NCBI GenBank assembly: GCA_030430385.1
Contig: JAUIFO010000001.1
Span: forward strand, 124,001 to 188,000
DNA length: 64,000 nucleotides
Direction: 5' to 3'
Source: Bacteroidia bacterium
GTDB lineage: Bacteria; Bacteroidota; Bacteroidia; Flavobacteriales; Flavobacteriaceae
The notes under the pieces are model-generated. The model was not told the DNA's origin, made no database searches, and was given only the letters and a program-made list of their open reading frames with translations. This document shows, one piece after another, positions 9,300 through 18,272 of the stretch; positions within the stretch are counted from its first letter, which is position 1; every line of letters starts with the position of its first letter. The position numbers and the translations under genes are program-made.

Positions 9300-9662
9300 T
9301 TAATTTTCTAATAAGCCATCTTCCACCCAAGCTATGACCAAATCGATTAAATTTTGTGGTAATCTTGGTCCTCCAAATGGCATAACAAAGCCAAGATCAT
9401 CAGATGAAATTCTTGCAATTAAACCATTGTTTTCAATAGCACTTTTCACTTCAGCATAGTTTGTAAGCGAAATTGGTGCGCCATTAACTGGCGGATTGCT
9501 ATGGCAAGAAATACAATTGTTGTCTATTATTGATTTAATGTCACTGTCGTATGTTACAAGATCAGGAATTGGTGTTGCGTCAATTAAATCGTCTTCACTG
9601 TTATAAGAACAACTTAATGATAACAAAACTGCTAATAGGTATATGATATGTTTGATTTTCAT
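9300..9662 (-). CDS. c-type cytochrome lipoprotein
   Basis: A 120-residue protein with a lipoprotein signal (lipobox ending SLSC, Cys18), so it should be anchored in an envelope membrane. One haem-binding motif CISCH (Cys50, Cys53, His54) is present, with Met94 in FVMPFGG as the probable distal ligand. The short C-terminal helix LIDLVIAWVEDG is typical of small class I cytochromes. It should carry electrons or sense redox state in the periplasm. It lies between the DUF5777 gene (12 bases) and the YceI gene (20 bases), probably in one transcript. Confidence 0.88.
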   Translation of the reverse strand: MKIKHIIYLLAVLLSLSCSYNSEDDLIDATPIPDLVTYDSDIKSIIDNNCISCHSNPPVNGAPISLTNYAEVKSAIENNGLIARISSDDLGFVMPFGGPRLPQNLIDLVIAWVEDGLLEN

Positions 9663-9674
9663 AATCTTAATAAT

Positions 9675-10523
9675 TTAAAAAACACGACTTAAATTAAATC
9701 CGAAATAAATATTTCCATCACTCCAATCTCCAGTTGCTTGACCTAGGAATCCGTTTGTATTCATGGCTTGCGCATTGGTGAAATGCATTTGGAAGACATG
9801 TCCTCCAGTTTCGAGATCCATTCCTATAGATAATGGATTTTTAAATGGAGAATTTGAAGCTCTATTCAAATGCCACCCATAATCTGCATTGAATGACCAT
9901 CGCTTTGATAATTTATAACGAAAACCAGTTCCGATGGCATATTGCGAGTTGTGTTGCTCATCAAATTGAACGAAATTATCATGAAAGAACGTAGGTGCTA
10001 ATTCTATGGAAAGATTTGTATTTATTTTTCTAGAGATTAATAACTGAAATGTGTATCCAAGTCGGTCACTTGATTCTAATTTTGGAAGGTTGTCTTCTTC
10101 TAAAGCTGTGTTGTATAAAATAGAATTGTAACCAACTACAGTGAATGGAAATCCATGGTCTTGCTGTCTTAAAAGACGATATTTGGCTGAAGCTTCATAT
10201 ATTTTTTGAAATGAACTTCTAGAGACACCAATATTAATGGCATCTGTGATCCCATATACAAAGTTAATTCGTGTTACAGCATCATCTAATCCAAAAAACG
10301 TATCAAATCCATTTTTTAGGGTTCCAAATCGGTGTGCAATGACCAAGGTTAACTCCTTTTTAGCGACAAGCTTTGTCGATTCAAAATTAACGATCTTTAA
10401 GCCTTTAAAAGCAGCAGATGTGTACTGATCAGGAACAGAATCTGTGTCAATTTCACTCAATAAGTCTTCTTGCGCGAACCCTAAAAAAGGTGCACAGAAG
10501 ATTATGAAACATAGTATTTTCAT
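9675..10523 (-). CDS. DUF5777-family beta-barrel-like protein
   Basis: A 282-residue protein with a signal peptide (1-17, ending GFAQ). It has alternating beta strands in the outer-membrane style and a terminal aromatic residue (NLSRVF). The segment around 56-110 (ELTLVIAHRFGTLKNGFDTF, then LDDAVTRINFVYGITDAINI) matches what I recall of DUF5777. It probably forms an outer-membrane barrel. The adjacent cytochrome and YceI genes suggest a shared envelope or respiratory role, but none is proven. Confidence 0.7.
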   Translation of the reverse strand: MKILCFIIFCAPFLGFAQEDLLSEIDTDSVPDQYTSAAFKGLKIVNFESTKLVAKKELTLVIAHRFGTLKNGFDTFFGLDDAVTRINFVYGITDAINIGVSRSSFQKIYEASAKYRLLRQQDHGFPFTVVGYNSILYNTALEEDNLPKLESSDRLGYTFQLLISRKINTNLSIELAPTFFHDNFVQFDEQHNSQYAIGTGFRYKLSKRWSFNADYGWHLNRASNSPFKNPLSIGMDLETGGHVFQMHFTNAQAMNTNGFLGQATGDWSDGNIYFGFNLSRVF

Positions 10524-10587
10524 AATATAGATGTTATGTAATTAATGAATTGTTTTAGAAAAGAAGCTTCTAAAATTTCGTAGTGAT

Positions 10588-10620
10588 AACAAGCCAAGAG
10601 CATTGCGCTCTTAGCTTGTT
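10588..10620 (-). other. Intergenic hairpin within the envelope cluster
   Basis: The arms aacaagc.aagagc and gctctt.gcttgtt (one bulge each, about 5-base loop) form a long stem between the T9SS gene (stop at 10635) and the DUF5777 gene (start at 10523). There is no clear U-run on the leftward transcript, so it may be a processing or stabilising stem, or a weak terminator. Confidence 0.6.
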
Positions 10621-10634
10621 TGAAGTAATATTAC

Positions 10635-11396
10635 TTATTGCTTTACAAAGCGTTTTGTTTCAGATTGGTCTCCGTTTGAAAAGTTGATAAGGTACATACC
10701 ACTATTCAATTCAGAAACATCTATTTGAGATGAAATATTTGAATCTAAAGTATCACTAATCACCATTTTTCCAAGCATATCATACACTTTATAATCTAAA
10801 TTTACTTGTCCATTTTGAATATCGATATGTAAAGTATCTTCAGAAGGATTAGGATAGAGTTTTAGATTCAATCCTAAGTTAAATTCATCAACACTTAGTA
10901 GAGAATCCCAAAATTGAAATCCGTTTTGTCCTCCATCACCAATATATTCGTAAGGAGGTGCAGCATCTACAAAAGTTCCAGCGGTCCAGATTCCTTTGTT
11001 TACAGCTACATTTTCTCTGCCAATTCCGCCTCCACCATATTGTACGAAGTCTTCCATAGCAGCTGATGACCCAAAACTAGACGTTGTGTATAAACATACG
11101 TCTGAAGATGTCGTATTCAATGCAGAAGCCATAGTAACCACAACTTCAGCACCTACTGCTAAATTTAAACTTCCACTTACAACAGTACCAGCACCAACTT
11201 GCGTGTAAGCAAATCGTGCACAAAACCAATACGATGAAATGTCTTGTGGATTTGACGGACTCCCATAGTTTCTTAATTTAACAGTACTTGTAGCTGGATC
11301 AACTTCAACTATACGAATTTGAGCATCTGCAGTTTGTGTTGCCATTCCTATGAAACATAGGGATAGTAATGCATTTAAAAAGTAATTTGTTTTCAT
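10635..11396 (-). CDS. T9SS-secreted protein with a lamin-tail-like domain
   Basis: A 253-residue exported protein with a signal peptide (1-25, ending ADAQ). The first domain (about 26-160) opens IRIVEVDPATSTVKLRNYG and has the DISSYW, VVTMAS and DFVQYGG strands seen in lamin-tail (LTD) domains. The C-terminal 80 residues are a T9SS type A sorting tail (LYPNPSEDTL, YDMLGKMVI, SGMYLINFSNG, KRFVKQ). It is therefore a surface or released protein, possibly adhesive. It is encoded between the OB-fold gene and the DUF5777 gene. Confidence 0.82.
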   Translation of the reverse strand: MKTNYFLNALLSLCFIGMATQTADAQIRIVEVDPATSTVKLRNYGSPSNPQDISSYWFCARFAYTQVGAGTVVSGSLNLAVGAEVVVTMASALNTTSSDVCLYTTSSFGSSAAMEDFVQYGGGGIGRENVAVNKGIWTAGTFVDAAPPYEYIGDGGQNGFQFWDSLLSVDEFNLGLNLKLYPNPSEDTLHIDIQNGQVNLDYKVYDMLGKMVISDTLDSNISSQIDVSELNSGMYLINFSNGDQSETKRFVKQ

Positions 11397-11413
11397 AATT
11401 TATGTATTTGTGA

Positions 11414-11821
11414 TTAATTATTCAGCATTATTGTGCATTGATCTAATTTGACTTGTTCTAATAAGTCGTCATAACCAATAACACGTCCTTTTATTTTTAT
11501 AGTTGAGTTTAATGTAATACTCTGATTAATAGTTTTAGAAAACTGACAAAATACTTTATCATCTAAGGTAATCGAATTTGGGTCAGTTTCAGATATTAAT
11601 CCAGAAACTTCAATAGTTTTATTTAAATACGTTGTTTCTGCCTCAGTTATATTTTCTGAAAAATTTGAGCTAATCACCTCAGTATCTAAAACAAAAGCAG
11701 ACGCTTCTGTTTTAATATCTCTATGATCTTGATACATATAGTTATAGGTTAATACAGCAATAACCAGTAACACAATTAGTATAGAGATGATATGTTTTTG
11801 TCTTTTACTCATAATCTTCAA
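11414..11821 (-). CDS. Membrane-anchored OB-fold (tRNA_anti-like) protein
   Basis: A 135-residue protein with one N-terminal transmembrane helix (about 9-26) and a periplasmic domain. The C-terminal 80 residues carry the pattern of the tRNA_anti-like OB fold: YLNKTIEVSGLISETD, then ITLDDKVFCQF, then SITLNSTIKIKGRVIGYDD. These domains occur in envelope proteins next to YceI and DUF5777 genes in flavobacteria. It is the first gene of the leftward cluster, 17 bases upstream of the lamin-tail protein. Function unknown. Confidence 0.72.
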   Translation of the reverse strand: MKIMSKRQKHIISILIVLLVIAVLTYNYMYQDHRDIKTEASAFVLDTEVISSNFSENITEAETTYLNKTIEVSGLISETDPNSITLDDKVFCQFSKTINQSITLNSTIKIKGRVIGYDDLLEQVKLDQCTIMLNN

Positions 11822-11834
11822 CTAGTCTTGATTA

Positions 11835-11862
11835 AAGCTGCTTTAGGTTTTTAAAGCAGCTT
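11835..11862 (-). other. Hairpin between two leftward genes
   Basis: The 11-bp perfect stem aagctgcttta/taaagcagctt has a short loop. It lies between the acidic lipoprotein (stop at 11917) and the OB-fold gene (start at 11821). It lacks a T-run in the leftward direction, so it is either a weak terminator or a regulatory stem. Confidence 0.55.
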
Positions 11863-11916
11863 GTCATCAATTTAAAAAAACCTAATGATTAACTAATTTT
11901 TCTTTTTCATACTATA

Positions 11917-12993
11917 TTATTCACAGGTGTTTCTATAACGTAATCGGTCACTTGTAGTTAACACAAAGTCAACTTTAGCCAATCCAACAGTATTATTTAT
12001 TTCTTGTAATTCCCAACTATTATTACATAGTGGTAATGCAGGAACATCAATAGTCACGATGATGTTATTTTCTGTGCCTTGCATTGACCATGTCCCATAA
12101 ACTGTAGTGGTGTTCCAGTATACAGAAAGAGAGCCATCTTCAAAAAAGTTAAAATTATAACCTTCATAAGCAGAATTATAATCGGTACTTTCTCGTTTTA
12201 ATTTGTCGACATACCAATCTTGACAGCTCGTCAAAATATCAGCCACGAGCACTTGTGTGCAATGATTGCAATCATCATCATCATAGTCATAGTCGTCATC
12301 TTCATCACAACTATTTCTATAGTTTTCAATGGTTGCTCTCAATTGAGGAATAGAATTTATTTCAAGGGTTGAATTATCAAAAAGTTTAACTTCAATTGGA
12401 AAATCAATTGAAACGATTTCTTCTGAAGCAATGGTTTTAACAAACTCATAGAGTTCTTTATCATTAGTAAGTGCTTCATTGCTTAAGTCTTCGGTAATGG
12501 TATTGAAAATTGATGCCGAAATTGGATAGGTGAAATCTAAGCATTCAATATCATAATCGGGTTCATTTTCACCATTACAATCCTGAGATATCGATAAAAG
12601 TTCAACCTCAGAATTCACAAGAACTTCAGTAAAGTCTGGCCTGATAACTGTTATAGGAAACGAAATGTCTAATGTATTAATGTCATCATATTCTTCATCA
12701 AAAATTGATTCAACTAAAGTTAGATCATTACTAGTATTTAATTCTACATTAATAGAATTGGCGATTACAGTAACAGGTAATTTAATACTAAAGCAATTGG
12801 CAATATCCAGAATATTATCGTTAGAACCATCATTTGAAGAAGTGCGCAACATTAAATCTGCAGTTGTAGATTGCGGTTCGATAATATCTTCATTAGGCGT
12901 GTCAATAAATTCAGTTTCTTCCTTTCTGCAAGAACTCAAAGAAAGAGACAGACAAACCAAACAAATGATAAAGATATTAAACGTTTTTTTCAT
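11917..12993 (-). CDS. Acidic repeat lipoprotein of unknown function
   Basis: A 358-residue lipoprotein (lipobox LSSC, Cys22). About three to four repeats of roughly 80-90 residues carry an (I/L)xFPIxV core (KLPVTVI, ISFPITVI, FTYPISASI, IDFPIEVKL), each followed by an acidic stretch. Then comes a very acidic segment (DEDDDYDYDDDDC), a CNHC pair, and a lipocalin-like C-terminal part (FEDGSLSVYWN, YGTWSM). The acidic run could bind calcium or another metal. The gene is divergent from the sigma factor at 13106, so it may belong to that regulon. Confidence 0.75.
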   Translation of the reverse strand: MKKTFNIFIICLVCLSLSLSSCRKEETEFIDTPNEDIIEPQSTTADLMLRTSSNDGSNDNILDIANCFSIKLPVTVIANSINVELNTSNDLTLVESIFDEEYDDINTLDISFPITVIRPDFTEVLVNSEVELLSISQDCNGENEPDYDIECLDFTYPISASIFNTITEDLSNEALTNDKELYEFVKTIASEEIVSIDFPIEVKLFDNSTLEINSIPQLRATIENYRNSCDEDDDYDYDDDDCNHCTQVLVADILTSCQDWYVDKLKRESTDYNSAYEGYNFNFFEDGSLSVYWNTTTVYGTWSMQGTENNIIVTIDVPALPLCNNSWELQEINNTVGLAKVDFVLTTSDRLRYRNTCE

Positions 12994-13105
12994 AATTCAG
13001 CATAAATTAAAATGTCATGCTTTTAATATAAAACAACTTGAGTTTAAAAACTCCTGAAATAAAAAAAATATTTTTTCTATACCTTTAGAACTTAAAATCT
13101 AAATC

Positions 13106-13630
13106 TTGCAAAAAGACCTTCACGAGAATATATGTGAAACCAAAGTTTTTGAATACGTGTATAATACGTATGCAAAAGACGTACACGATTTTTTGTACTA
13201 TAAATATGGCGCTCAAATTAATCCTAATGATAAAACGCAAGATGCCTTTGTAAAACTTTGGGATAATTGTAAAAAAGTAACACTTAGTAAAGCCAGATCA
13301 TTTTTGTTTACAGTTGCTAATAATATGGTTTTGAATGATATCAAACATCAAAAAGTGGTATTAAAGCACCAAAGCATAAAACCAAGATCTCAGACTCACG
13401 AAACACCAGAATTTATTATGGAGCACGACGAGTATCTAAAGCGCTATGAAGCAGTTTTGGCTAGTTTAAGTGACGAGCAACGTGTAGCGTTCTTAATGAA
13501 TAAAGTAGAAGGGAAGACACATAGTGAGATTGCAGCATATTTAGGTGTCACCAAAAAAGTAGTAGAGTATCGAATTTACAGTGCTTTTAAAATACTGAAG
13601 CAAGAATTAGAACATTTTAAAATTAAATAA
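13106..13630 (+). CDS. ECF RNA polymerase sigma-70 factor
   Basis: A 174-residue extracytoplasmic-function sigma factor. Region 2 is at about 17-80 (DFLYYKYGAQINPNDKTQDA, FVKLWDN) and region 4 at about 110-165 (LSDEQRVAFLMNKVEGKTHS, EIAAYLGVTKKVVEYRI). The start is TTG at 13106: an in-frame TAA at 13100-13102 blocks anything upstream, and the next in-frame ATG is far inside region 2. It heads a unit with the FecR anti-sigma factor and TonB receptor downstream, the usual cell-surface signalling set. Confidence 0.92.
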   Translation: MQKDLHENICETKVFEYVYNTYAKDVHDFLYYKYGAQINPNDKTQDAFVKLWDNCKKVTLSKARSFLFTVANNMVLNDIKHQKVVLKHQSIKPRSQTHETPEFIMEHDEYLKRYEAVLASLSDEQRVAFLMNKVEGKTHSEIAAYLGVTKKVVEYRIYSAFKILKQELEHFKIK

Positions 13631-13680
13631 TCAGGAGATTTAAGATTGAAGTTGTTATATAATAGATAGTGTGTTGATAA

Positions 13681-14592
13681 ATGGATAAAGAAACACTCAT
13701 AGAAAAGTGGCTTAATAATGAATTGTCACCTGCCGAAAAGCAAAAGTTCGAGCAAGGTGATGATTTTGCTATGTGTCAATCTATTATTGATACTGCTCAG
13801 CACTTTAAAGCTTCTCAATTTTCTGAACCTGATACTTTTAAAGCGTTTCATGAGCATTATAAATCTAATGAACAAGAGCGTAGTTCGAAATGGTCCTGGA
13901 AGCCGTTTTTGAGAATTGCTAGTGTCATTATTATAGCATTAGGTGTTTATTTTACATTTTTTAATACCAATCAAAAAGAAATTCAAACACTTGCTAGTCA
14001 GCATTCCACAATCGCATTACCAGATAAATCAGAGGTTATTTTAAATGCAGATTCTAAGATCATCTATGATGCTGATGCTTGGTCAAATGAGCGATCACTT
14101 AGTTTGGATGGTGAGGCTTATTTTAAAGTGTCTAAAGGACAAACCTTTGACGTAGTTACAACTCAAGGTACTGTGACTGTTATTGGAACTGAATTTAACG
14201 TGAAAGCGCGACCAAATCATTTTGAGGTAATGTGTTTTGAAGGTGTTGTTAGTGTGACTTCGGGAACGATAACAGAAGAATTAAGAGCAGGAGAAACATT
14301 TAGATTACTGGATACAATGTTTACTCAAGATAAAACGCTTGATAATTTACCACAGTGGACTCAAAACAAGAGTGTATTCAAAGCTTTACCATTAAAGTCT
14401 GTTTTAGCAGAAATGGAGCGTCAATATGATATTAAGATTACAGTGCGAGATGTTGATACAGAACGTTTATTTACAGGTGGATTTATTCATAATGATTTGG
14501 AAAATGCCCTACTATCTGTGACTCAACCTATGAATTTGCACTATACTATCAAATCATCTAAAGCGGTCGTAATCTATGGCAGAAAAAATTAG
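13681..14592 (+). CDS. FecR-family anti-sigma factor
   Basis: A 303-residue single-pass inner-membrane protein. It has a short cytoplasmic N-terminal region (about 1-75) expected to hold the sigma factor, a transmembrane helix at about 77-96, the FecR domain (about 100-200, LSLDGEAYFKVSKG and GTEFNVKARP) and a C-terminal DUF4974-like domain (VFKALPLKSVLAEMERQYDI). It should hold the upstream ECF sigma factor until the TonB receptor signals. Its end overlaps the receptor start by 17 bases. Confidence 0.93.
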   Translation: MDKETLIEKWLNNELSPAEKQKFEQGDDFAMCQSIIDTAQHFKASQFSEPDTFKAFHEHYKSNEQERSSKWSWKPFLRIASVIIIALGVYFTFFNTNQKEIQTLASQHSTIALPDKSEVILNADSKIIYDADAWSNERSLSLDGEAYFKVSKGQTFDVVTTQGTVTVIGTEFNVKARPNHFEVMCFEGVVSVTSGTITEELRAGETFRLLDTMFTQDKTLDNLPQWTQNKSVFKALPLKSVLAEMERQYDIKITVRDVDTERLFTGGFIHNDLENALLSVTQPMNLHYTIKSSKAVVIYGRKN

Positions 14593-16867
14593 AACAGGTT
14601 TTTACTGTATTCTTTTTTTACTGTTTTCATTTGGCATTTCTGCCCAGGAAAGTCAAAATGAAAGACCTCTCAAAGAAGTGTTTAGCTTACTTCAAGACCA
14701 ATATAACATTCAATTTAATTTTGCAGAAGATCAACTAAAGGATGCAACGATAATGCTTCCTCCAAATACTCTAACCTTATCTGAATTACTTGTTTATCTA
14801 GAAGCCAATACGAATTTTACCTTTAGAAATCTTGATGATGCCTTTATTTTGGTTCAGCTTAAAGTAGAACCTTTCGACTTGCAGCAATTAAATGAGGTTG
14901 TGCTTTCCAAATACATTGTAAAAGGAATCAATAAGCTTAACAATGGATCTTATGATATTAATTTTAGCCAACTCGACATTTTACCAGGATTGATTGATAC
15001 TGATGTCTTGCAAGCTGTTCAAGCGTTCCCAGGCATTCAAAGTATTAATGAAACAGTATCTAATATAAATATTAGAGGCGGAACACATGATCAAAACCTG
15101 ATGCTTTGGGATGGTATAAAAATGTATCAATCTGGACATTTTTTTGGTTTGATATCCATGTTCAATCCGCAAATTACGCAACAAGTCAACGTTGTTAAAA
15201 ATGGCACCCAAACGTCTGTAACAGATGGTGTTTCGGGAACTATTGCTATGCAAACCGATTCTAAGATCAATACCAATTTTAAAGGTAATGTTGGACTGAA
15301 TTTTATTGATGCTAACGGATTTGTTGATGTGCCATTGGGACAAAAGTCTTCTTTGCAATTTGCAGTTCGGAAATCCATAAGTGATTTAGCTGAAACACCA
15401 ACGTATACCAACTTTTTTAAACGTATTGCGCAAGATACCGAAGTTGATATGAATGCTAATAATGTGGTTAACTCCAACCAAACTTTCGATTTTTTTGATA
15501 CCTCTTTGCGTTGGATCTATAAGCTTTCTGATAAAGATCAGCTACGTATAAATTTCTTCAATGCTAGTAATGAACTTAGGTTTGATGAAAATGCACAAAT
15601 CATAAATTTTCAAACATCTCGTGAAAGCCGATTGCGTCAAAATAGTATTGCTGGAGGCTTGCAATACAAGCGCTTATGGAACGATTCTTGGCAAACCGCT
15701 TTTGAGATTTATGAAACAGATTACCGATTAAATGCCGTAAATGCCAATATTATTGATGATCAACGGTTTGAACAGGAAAATAAAATATCTGAAACCAGTG
15801 TAAAATTGAAGGCAAACTATAAAGTTAATGACCAACTCGAAGTTTTAAATGGCTATCATTTTGTGGAGACCAAGATTACTAATTTAGATGATGTAGATCA
15901 ACCAAGATTTAGAGCATTAGTGTCTGAAGTTGTACGAACGCATGCATTGTTCTCACAACTAAATCATAAGTCTAAAGACGATCATACAAGCTTTAGTGTT
16001 GGTTTAAGGCACAATTACATCGAAAAGTTCGGAAAACATTTATTGGAGCCAAGATTGTCAGTAACACATCAGTTTTTGGATGATTTCTCTGTTGAGGTTT
16101 TAGGCGAATTTAAACATCAGAATACCTCTCAAGTGATTAACTTTCAGAACGATTTTTTAGGAATTGAAAAACGTCGTTGGCAATTGTCTAATGATAATGA
16201 TATTCCAATTATTCAAAGTAAACAATTATCTGTGGGATTAACTTACAGCAAAAAAGGTTGGTTGGTGAGTATGGATAGTTACTATAAATATGTTGATGGC
16301 ATCACAACACAAAGTCAAGGATTTCAAAATCAGTTTGAATTTGTGAGAGCAAATGGTAGCTATAATGCTTATGGTTTGGATGTTATCTTAAGAAAGCAAA
16401 TCAATACCTTCAACACTTGGTTGAGTTATTCCTACATGAAGAATAACTATGATTTCAAAATTATAGAGCAGTCTTCTTTTCCGAGTAACTTTGATGTGAC
16501 GCATGCAATTTCTTTTGGTTCAATTTATACAATAGATCGATTGAAATTGTCTGCTGGACTTAATTGGCATACAGGACGACCAATTACAAATCCGATTTCT
16601 GCAAATGCAATTACTAATGATGAGATCAATTTTGAAAGTCCTAATTCTAATCGCTTAAAAGACTATTTTAGAGTCGATATTTCTGCAATTTATGATTTTA
16701 AGCTATGGAAGCAAACTAAGGCTAATTTAGGTGTTTCGGTATGGAATGTCCTAGATCGATCCAATCAAATTAATACCTTCTATGGTATTTCAAATAATAG
16801 CGTAAGCGAAACCCTTCAGACCTCATTAGGAATTACACCAAATGCAGTGTTTCGAGTGTATTTTTAA
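14576..16867 (+). CDS. TonB-dependent receptor with a signalling (STN) domain
   Basis: A 763-residue outer-membrane receptor. The signal peptide (about 1-24, ending GISAQ) is followed by an STN/secretin-type signalling domain (about 35-90), then a plug (about 130-240, LQAVQAFPGIQSINETVSNI, NIRGGTHDQNLMLWDGIKMY) and a 22-strand-type barrel ending in Phe (VFRVYF). The STN domain with sigma and FecR upstream indicates a transducer that switches on its own regulon. No SusD-like lipoprotein follows, so iron-type or small-molecule cargo is as likely as glycans. Its 3' end overlaps rmuC by four bases. Confidence 0.9.
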   Translation: MAEKIRTGFYCILFLLFSFGISAQESQNERPLKEVFSLLQDQYNIQFNFAEDQLKDATIMLPPNTLTLSELLVYLEANTNFTFRNLDDAFILVQLKVEPFDLQQLNEVVLSKYIVKGINKLNNGSYDINFSQLDILPGLIDTDVLQAVQAFPGIQSINETVSNINIRGGTHDQNLMLWDGIKMYQSGHFFGLISMFNPQITQQVNVVKNGTQTSVTDGVSGTIAMQTDSKINTNFKGNVGLNFIDANGFVDVPLGQKSSLQFAVRKSISDLAETPTYTNFFKRIAQDTEVDMNANNVVNSNQTFDFFDTSLRWIYKLSDKDQLRINFFNASNELRFDENAQIINFQTSRESRLRQNSIAGGLQYKRLWNDSWQTAFEIYETDYRLNAVNANIIDDQRFEQENKISETSVKLKANYKVNDQLEVLNGYHFVETKITNLDDVDQPRFRALVSEVVRTHALFSQLNHKSKDDHTSFSVGLRHNYIEKFGKHLLEPRLSVTHQFLDDFSVEVLGEFKHQNTSQVINFQNDFLGIEKRRWQLSNDNDIPIIQSKQLSVGLTYSKKGWLVSMDSYYKYVDGITTQSQGFQNQFEFVRANGSYNAYGLDVILRKQINTFNTWLSYSYMKNNYDFKIIEQSSFPSNFDVTHAISFGSIYTIDRLKLSAGLNWHTGRPITNPISANAITNDEINFESPNSNRLKDYFRVDISAIYDFKLWKQTKANLGVSVWNVLDRSNQINTFYGISNNSVSETLQTSLGITPNAVFRVYF

Positions 16868-18201
16868 AATTCGGTTAGCTCGTCTTCTTCAGCACGTTTG
16901 ATAATTGCTTCAGGTAAGGATTTTTTAGCCTTAGCACCCATTTTTTTGAGTTTTTCAACACTTGTAATTAGGTTACCGCGTCCATCAACTAGTTTATTCA
17001 TTGCCGAAGCATAGTCACGCTTTGCATCATCAATCTTTTTACCAACACCGGTTAGATCTTTAACCAAGCCTTCAAATTTATCATAAAGTGCACCAGCTTG
17101 TCTCGCAATTTCAATAGCATTACGTTGTTGCTTTTCGTTGGTCCACATCGTGTCGATCGTTCTTAGAGTTGCCAATAAAGTAGAAGGTGTAACAATAACA
17201 ATATTTTTTTCAAACGCTTTATTGTACAAAGTTGCATCTTCATTTATGGCTACAGCAAACGCAGGTTCAATAGGCACAAAAAGGAGTACAAAGTCTGGTG
17301 ACTCAATATCGTAGAGGTCTTGATAGTTTTTATCTGACAACTGATCGACATGCGTTTTAATGGAATTTAGATGCTGTTTCAAATATAGATCACGCTCATC
17401 ATCATCTGCATTTACCATGCGTTCATAATGGGTTAGAGAGACTTTAGAATCAATTATCATTTTCTTATTATCTGGTAAATGGAGAACAACATCTGGCATT
17501 GCTCGCGTACCATCTTCACGTTGAAAATTCTGTTGCACAAAGTATTCTCTGTCTTTTTCTAGTCCAGATTTTACTAAAACACGCTCTAGTACCAATTCGC
17601 CCCAATTTCCTTGCATTTTACTATCGCCTTTGAGTGCTTTGGTAAGGTTGGTTGCTTCTTTGGTCATTTGCTGATTCAGATCTTTGAGCCCTAAAAGCTG
17701 CTCTTTTAAAGCAGAATGCATACTGATGCTTTCCTTCTGAGTGTCTTCAACTTTTTTCTCAAACCCTTTGATTTTTTCTTGAAGCGGATTTAAGATGTTT
17801 TTTATGTTTTCTTTATTCTGAAGGGTAAACTTTTCAGATTTCTCTTCTAAAATTTTATTGGCAAGTAACTCAAAATCCTTCCGAAGCTGTTCTTGACGCG
17901 CTTCAAGCTCTTCATCACGTTTTAGATTTAGTTGTTGTAAATTTTCGTATTCGGTATTACGACGTGTTAATTCGGTATTTAAAAATTCTTTTTCACGACG
18001 AATCTCATCACGATCACTCTCTAACTTATTGAGATTTAACCTTAAGTCTTCAATGGTATTTGAAAGCTGAAGTTGACGTTCTTCTAAAGTGCTTTGATCA
18101 CCTTTGCTTTTCAGCTTGATAAACAGCATACCAAGATAAGCACCAACAGCTGCAGAAATTAAGATGGTTAATAATATGATAAGTGTGTCGTTCATAAACA
18201 A
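16864..18201 (-). CDS. rmuC: DNA recombination protein RmuC
   Basis: A 445-residue protein with an N-terminal transmembrane helix (about 6-25), a long coiled coil (about 30-190) and the RmuC nuclease-like domain (about 195-400). The domain motifs are KMQGNWGELVLERVLVKSGL, MPDVVLHLPDNKKMIIDSKV and IVTPSTLLATLRTI. RmuC limits inversions at short repeats in E. coli and looks like a restriction-type nuclease. It converges on the TonB receptor gene with a four-base overlap. Confidence 0.94.
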   Translation of the reverse strand: MFMNDTLIILLTILISAAVGAYLGMLFIKLKSKGDQSTLEERQLQLSNTIEDLRLNLNKLESDRDEIRREKEFLNTELTRRNTEYENLQQLNLKRDEELEARQEQLRKDFELLANKILEEKSEKFTLQNKENIKNILNPLQEKIKGFEKKVEDTQKESISMHSALKEQLLGLKDLNQQMTKEATNLTKALKGDSKMQGNWGELVLERVLVKSGLEKDREYFVQQNFQREDGTRAMPDVVLHLPDNKKMIIDSKVSLTHYERMVNADDDERDLYLKQHLNSIKTHVDQLSDKNYQDLYDIESPDFVLLFVPIEPAFAVAINEDATLYNKAFEKNIVIVTPSTLLATLRTIDTMWTNEKQQRNAIEIARQAGALYDKFEGLVKDLTGVGKKIDDAKRDYASAMNKLVDGRGNLITSVEKLKKMGAKAKKSLPEAIIKRAEEDELTEF

Positions 18202-18230
18202 GAATTGTCAGTAATCAAATATAGCGCATT

Positions 18231-18272
18231 TGTCATTCAGAGCAAAGTGAAGCAACTAATAGATTGAGAACT
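18231..18272. repeat. Degenerate copy of a dispersed palindromic repeat
   Basis: The stretch beginning TGTCATTCAGAGCAAAGTGAAG resembles the element at 39216-39255 (TGTCATT..GAGC.AAGT..) but its inverted arms have decayed. It lies in the short gap between rmuC and the ABC ATPase gene. I count it as a weak copy. Confidence 0.45.

Noticed and set aside
15000-15480. Open frames on the opposite strand of the TonB receptor
   Set aside because: They lie wholly within a well-supported gene and show no family similarity or start context.
13106-16867. Ferric citrate (fec) system
   Set aside because: The sigma, FecR and receptor layout is general in Bacteroidota; nothing in the receptor indicates citrate.
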